47,271 nucleotides of DNA, taken from contig JAKPTF010000003.1 in NCBI GenBank assembly GCA_029571225.1, forward strand, positions 1 through 47,271, in the 5' to 3' direction. The notes beneath the pieces were generated by a model, which was not told where the DNA came from, searched no databases, and worked only from the letters and a program-made list of their open reading frames with translations. Of this stretch, positions 44,701-47,271 are shown piece after piece (position 1 is the stretch's first letter; each line of letters begins with the position of its first letter). The stretch comes from Candidatus Omnitrophota bacterium. GTDB lineage: Bacteria > Omnitrophota > Gorgyraeia > Gygaellales > Profunditerraquicolaceae. The translations under genes were made by a program, and so were the position numbers.

Positions 44701-45905
44701 CTGTGTTCGAGGTTGAGGGGCTATATGAAGGGCCCCTTATGGAAGGCCAGAAGGGATATTTCTTTACCGGACATGTCTATCAAGGGAATTTGAGGATATC
44801 TGCTGTCGTGAGCATCGATGACCTCGAGGAGATACCGGATGAAGACGCTGACGCGTTAGACGGGGGCATGCCTGTGGCAGACAGATACAGGGCTGTGGAT
44901 CACGCGGGCCAGGTGAAGAGCGAGGCAGGCGCGAGATCGAGCTCATCAACGGCGTCGGGCGACAGTACTGCGGATAACACCTCAAATGATCTCTTTGACA
45001 GCGGAAAAAATCTTCCTGAAGACAAAGATTGGGAGAACCGACTTGTGGAGGTGCAGGATCATAACCAGGCAGTGCGTGTTGCATATGCGTTGCGTGCATT
45101 AGCCCACCTTGCAAAGAACGAAATCGATACGGAGGTTGACAACAACATAGTATCGCTTTATCAGAAAGTAGTCCAGGATCTGCGCGCTGCTGCGCTGGGG
45201 CATGAAAGGACCGTTGTGTCATATGCCGATGGGAGGAATCGAAAGCTGTTGATCTCGACCTATACGCAAAGGAATGGAGACGGGCCTGCTGATTTTAAGG
45301 TTAACAACACAGGCAATTGGCAAGTTTATCTGCTCACTGACAGCGAAGATATCGTACTTAAATCGCCGGTTGGCATATACCGTATCCGCACAACGCAGGC
45401 TAATAAATACAAGGTAAAGATTAAGTTCCTGAAGACGATAGAGGAGAAATTTGACGATCAGGATGCTGATGGTCGGGAAACAGAAGCAGTGCAGGCTGGT
45501 GAGGCTCATCAGGACGCTGACAGGCGCGCGATTTTGCTTCAGCAGATCAAAAAACTGGATGCTGCGGTAAGTGACGGCGGTAAGGATCAGCCCGCAACAG
45601 TCGGCGGTGTGGATTTCAGGGCTATTCCTGCTGTAGTAGTGCCTGCGGTCGGGGGGGTAGCGGGCGCTGTTGTCGTGAATATACAGGATTTGAACAGGCA
45701 ATGGAATGCTTTACAGAAGAAAGTCGCAGACGGCCAGATGCCCTATGATGATATTCGAGCCTATATAGCTGCATGCTGCGCGAATAAAGAGGCGTGTGCT
45801 AATCTAAAAAAGGCGTCCCTCTGGATTTCCGAAGTTTTAAAGATGGAAGAAGACGCCTGCGTGGAGTCCTCCGCAAAGATGAAGGAGCTGATAGCTATTT
45901 TGTAA
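38781..45905 (+). CDS. Giant (2374 aa) secreted/membrane mosaic protein with nine DGG module-boundary motifs; includes HEAT-like and Nudix-like segments
   Basis: RBS 'atggagg'; signal-like 'MLKMINRIVAFSVMFCLVFEQSGFAQVAP'; DGG at aa 416, 692, 767, 1126, 1410, 1518, 1871, 2027 and 2265; TM hairpins after the 1st, 2nd and 4th DGG; HEAT-like 'LQDIDSLLADLKSDNKVLRDNAIDGLSGSRDPRAVTALGDLL'; Nudix-like 'AAFGSHVEPGADEKETVRREL'. Confidence 0.85.
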   Translation: MLKMINRIVAFSVMFCLVFEQSGFAQVAPDMNIPAYLNGLVRADKFRPMHMRWLSYDPINNSFDLAVERGDDARVKEADIKRSTAKIMEYFQIGLRLPDSMFWVNLRPDAADQIIDPYLARTDLGKIMLEADLQLKKDLARFTSPDTKDGREYWNKLYARAEQLFGAEGLTIPAVTRPWIVPNEIIIKEYKDGAYVYKATMKVMLEQDYLKDAPGYTFDDPRMKELNEYSSELVRQLIIPQLTREVNSSKRYSGLRQVFYSLVLSQWFKQRYAKRQGQQGSAVTDMIDSRDLSGLTSAAAWSKDIYFNQYVQSFKKGEYNKQETVNGLNGITIRQYFSGGILFRLQQGVEAMGRNAPLMTILPAAAEASPERSLPVRVLGNSSEYNLGFNGARLKIHVLEHADLRADTVEQPQKNDGGDAQEETIDWKKRMQRLLMLEIASIVLTTGSMLGFFFSVFYFPHAAALVSTYFGTITGGIAWQELDKKREDAERKRQIAEQPYSPAIKAFLSVPPQYRSAILSAQDHVYGYWRVLEILRDMRYADPDPEIASALEAILHKPYSLAQKLRNVYLVFANLVWFELTVKLQVANILKKYYSQNDPGRVSAFLEENFELLSELMNQASVRAWWDKIFDERFFQREMIASARLMAELYGRDYLLLHTGDFNDEAVYFIQTALWEMNAYDRTLAGADSRKDGGYGLSAPKLAAWSVGSAIATFGFIYWQLNSMLLALGYAAFAGIMQAALYSDPVMNKIMATQDPSFEFGGMRRRDGGALQDIDSLLADLKSDNKVLRDNAIDGLSGSRDPRAVTALGDLLLETAELSQKLGKSTVGATDPSALDQKIRESVSLVEKLIKALAKTRNERASDYLLKAYNFEYPGFAFFPNGTGVMGGPGWASSYWDVLIPAQIIKALGRTGGAQALYFLMERAQDGYPVGMGGGHFAWIPMAAIEGLAMIGDKKALPFVRSRARAPFMGNIVADAEAVIVESVRQRAVIAVAEVFPTAISIFGTQVSLSKDEIDYSVYDVTKLVYEAFVKNTYKTREERMRGVAERDRWSHRVPSGQDVIYHFQEDSIFEGLMMGDKEISVIRKYIDVRKKNAGILERLGLRSSRIEAIEKDVMVRLGQQGEQRDGGEDEIRPWSKEYFSAPEFLNRQINLAQKKQSLGRLLKVFMGLTVAAVGAVIVHALIIPGTKLSNIVFVGLCAYVAIVAAVMIYESRIALSEPDILPSELVRWIQEQVQDPFVPRYISAATLSMYVTHQPKLILHKEDRGFGNYDRVLYAYPGQGAERQISSAKYNAIIQSIENYFAAMQDVVKNHWFSRYGPKKGEMMEKYLEKQQDFYFYRKAYARRPYIREINRYHVHTLNYDEKREFESLRYQGRDTGPFLEKIFDRNVRDIFSRYDQARQDAGAGIQKDGGLAVQAENAMADSQYVLLVLNGISEIQNRRGTKYALTGEEWKKAIAAVLHSLSVIGLDRLLEVRNNIEPSGLSDAQKFILDRAINDLTTAQVLSKVDAGEAVVSGKDGGIVELSQMIRDNFTAMTINEYNAAYAQLESYLRNLNAQLKERGIAMQDYVTIGDAMKALKDDRVLKLLNKKNFAFITRLTGPLVDIVDASGQTVTQTQEWVAHMFGLPHRAAYALVIGPNDEVVFQRLAHGRVEAGSLAAFGSHVEPGADEKETVRRELMKDLRLQALKGRLLPLGKAGQFTYDVKMTNVEDKWLNNNEYRALFAYFLTQEEFEWIRRDRNEMVRDRSLMAFEEFVQSGLWPVRNYAIVSLDALKKAAADGKHAFYMEEDYVDRAESGRVAFNSILEGIVISQARNDTASLTVLDELQELLDKEKAAGLSITERLKGKLSSKLSSVKDRIRPQSDTSQLQRDGGATEKRIREIVELLNILRKENIILENELASAGPAEANGIRERIATNRHLIEQLTEELEAKQEYLRNLPPAQIWAQGRIVQGRKYYIKGAPEELRELYGSERPVFEVEGLYEGPLMEGQKGYFFTGHVYQGNLRISAVVSIDDLEEIPDEDADALDGGMPVADRYRAVDHAGQVKSEAGARSSSSTASGDSTADNTSNDLFDSGKNLPEDKDWENRLVEVQDHNQAVRVAYALRALAHLAKNEIDTEVDNNIVSLYQKVVQDLRAAALGHERTVVSYADGRNRKLLISTYTQRNGDGPADFKVNNTGNWQVYLLTDSEDIVLKSPVGIYRIRTTQANKYKVKIKFLKTIEEKFDDQDADGRETEAVQAGEAHQDADRRAILLQQIKKLDAAVSDGGKDQPATVGGVDFRAIPAVVVPAVGGVAGAVVVNIQDLNRQWNALQKKVADGQMPYDDIRAYIAACCANKEACANLKKASLWISEVLKMEEDACVESSAKMKELIAIL

Positions 45906-45906
45906 A

Positions 45907-47270
45907 GGTAATGTCAAATAAATTGTGTAAATTCTTTTAAAGGTTTTTCTTCCCATTTGGAGTTCAAACGGTTAAAGATGGCGTAAATAATGCGACTAAC
46001 ACTGTCGTAATTGGTAAAACATCCCATAGGCCTAGATCTACGTCTGACTTCACGGAATGATCGTTCGATAATGTTAGTAGTACGAATCTGACGACGAATA
46101 AATACACGGAACTGTTCTTTAATAGGTATGGTTAAGAAGGCCAAGAGCTCGTCCATATCGCGTTCAAGACATGCAACTGCTTCAGGTGCGACGGTATACC
46201 AGTGTTTGCGAAGGATTTTGAAGGTAGCTACTGCTTCTCTATGGGTAGAAGCGTTGTAAATATTACGCGCATCCAGCTTAAAGGGTTTAATATCATCCTT
46301 TTTAAGATACTTCGTAGCGTTTCGCAGTTTATGCACCCAGCATCTTTGGTGCTTGGCGTGAGGATAGACGATTTCGATGGCGTTAATAAAACCTTTGGAG
46401 CCGTCGGTAACGATCATCTTGAGATTTCTGCCTTCGAGTCCGCGTTTAAACAGGTCGTTGAGGAAGCCTTCGCAGGCAGCGTTAGATTCGGCATTGGCGA
46501 TTGTAAACGCGATCAGCTCTTTTTTACCGAATACGGTAATGCCATAAGCAACCAGGATAAGGATTTTCTTAGCTTTGAGCGAGCCTTTGACAGATATGGC
46601 AATCCCGTCTAGGAATAGGAATTGGTACTCATCAAGAAGTTTGCGTTGATGGAATTCTTTGACGCTTGAATCCAGTCTTTTAGTTATACGAGAGATACCA
46701 GAAGCGGAGATTGTTGTGCCAAGAACTGGTTTAAGCGTTTCAGCAACGTCTCTGGTGGATATACCCCGCAGGAATACATTGCAAACGAGGTCATCGACTG
46801 TTTGTTGTCTGCGGTGATATCGAGCGAATACCGACGGCCTGAATAATCCCCGGCGTGATCGAGGGACTGCGATTCGTTCTATAGGGCCGAAGGTGGTATC
46901 AAGATTGCGGCAGTAATGTCCGTTACGGTAGTCTAAACGATTTTCTCCGGCTCTTTGATACGGTTGTGTCCGCATGTATTGGATCATTTCTTCATCCAGG
47001 GTGTCCTCAATAAGGCTTTTGGTTAACTTACGCAGGTACGAGTTGACATCTATCCAGAAGTCTTTAGGATCTATTTGGTTAACAAAATCCTTGACCCTGC
47101 CCCAACGATGCTTTAAAGTGTTATAGGTTTGATTCATGGGCGTATCCTTTCTGTTGGGGTAGACGTTTCCGCGTTCACCCTAGGTTGGTTAAGAAATTGT
47201 TTCCAAACAGAAAGATACGCCTTTTTTAACTTTTAGTAAAGCGAATTTACACACAATCGAGTATACTACC
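45907..47270 (-). mobile_element. IS256-family insertion sequence, apparently complete to both terminal repeats
   Basis: Left GGTAATGTCAAATAAATTGTGTAAATTC (45907-45934) and reverse complement of right end GGTAGTATACTCGATTGTGTGTAAATTC (47243-47270) are 28-bp imperfect TIRs sharing GGTA and TGTGTAAATTC. Confidence 0.8.
45914..47137 (-). CDS. IS256-family (mutator-type) transposase
   Basis: 'DLVCNVFLRGISTRDVAETL', 'FLFLDGIAISVKG', 'MIVTDGSKGFINAIEIVYPHAKHQRCWVHKLRN', 'RTTNIIERSFREVRRRSRPMG'. Confidence 0.95.
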   Translation of the reverse strand: MNQTYNTLKHRWGRVKDFVNQIDPKDFWIDVNSYLRKLTKSLIEDTLDEEMIQYMRTQPYQRAGENRLDYRNGHYCRNLDTTFGPIERIAVPRSRRGLFRPSVFARYHRRQQTVDDLVCNVFLRGISTRDVAETLKPVLGTTISASGISRITKRLDSSVKEFHQRKLLDEYQFLFLDGIAISVKGSLKAKKILILVAYGITVFGKKELIAFTIANAESNAACEGFLNDLFKRGLEGRNLKMIVTDGSKGFINAIEIVYPHAKHQRCWVHKLRNATKYLKKDDIKPFKLDARNIYNASTHREAVATFKILRKHWYTVAPEAVACLERDMDELLAFLTIPIKEQFRVFIRRQIRTTNIIERSFREVRRRSRPMGCFTNYDSVSRIIYAIFNRLNSKWEEKPLKEFTQFI

Positions 47271-47271
47271 T

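Noticed and set aside
44764-45701. Minus-strand ORFs (44764..45222, 45219..45701) inside the giant gene as possible nested genes.
   Set aside because: Pro/Arg/Cys/Ser-rich shadow translations without RBS or domain signal.
38781-45905. Giant ORF as a product truncated by the downstream IS256 element.
   Set aside because: The TAA stop precedes the left terminal repeat and is not supplied by the IS.
1-47271. CRISPR arrays, tRNA or rRNA genes.
   Set aside because: No regularly spaced identical repeats, and no tRNA- or rRNA-like conserved segments were seen by eye. A tRNAscan/Infernal run would be decisive.

Overview
The window reads as a bacterial chromosome or MAG contig. Gene content suggests an Omnitrophota-like or other environmental lineage; this is inference from memory, and no search was run. 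Reading left to right: (1) a short housekeeping cluster: LPG-synthase/flippase-like TM protein fragment, NYN ribonuclease, MBL-fold hydrolase, QueH, small PC4-like protein. (2) A dense phosphorelay island at 2.3-10.6 kb: three histidine kinases, one with a periplasmic CxxCH haem-c motif; many output-less receiver proteins; one PilZ protein. (3) A 2-oxoacid:ferredoxin oxidoreductase pair (korAB-like) with REP-like repeats. (4) Two tandem GEMM/c-di-GMP-I-like riboswitch candidates, each with its own terminator, upstream of an uncharacterised secreted protein. (5) An exopolysaccharide locus at 15.9-32.8 kb with an abrupt AT-rich segment from 21.16 to about 30.7 kb. (6) An exosortase/EpsI pair, a HigBA-type toxin-antitoxin module next to a relic EpsI C-terminus and flanked by a 25-bp direct repeat, and a PEP-CTERM protein behind a sigma-54-like promoter. 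(7) A 2374-aa secreted/membrane mosaic protein built of modules that each start with a (K/R)DGG motif, nine times. (8) An IS256-family element 1 bp after its stop codon, ending at the window edge. The giant DGG mosaic protein is my main candidate for an undescribed system. The tandem riboswitches, the EpsI relic/HigBA scar and the haem-c kinase are secondary.
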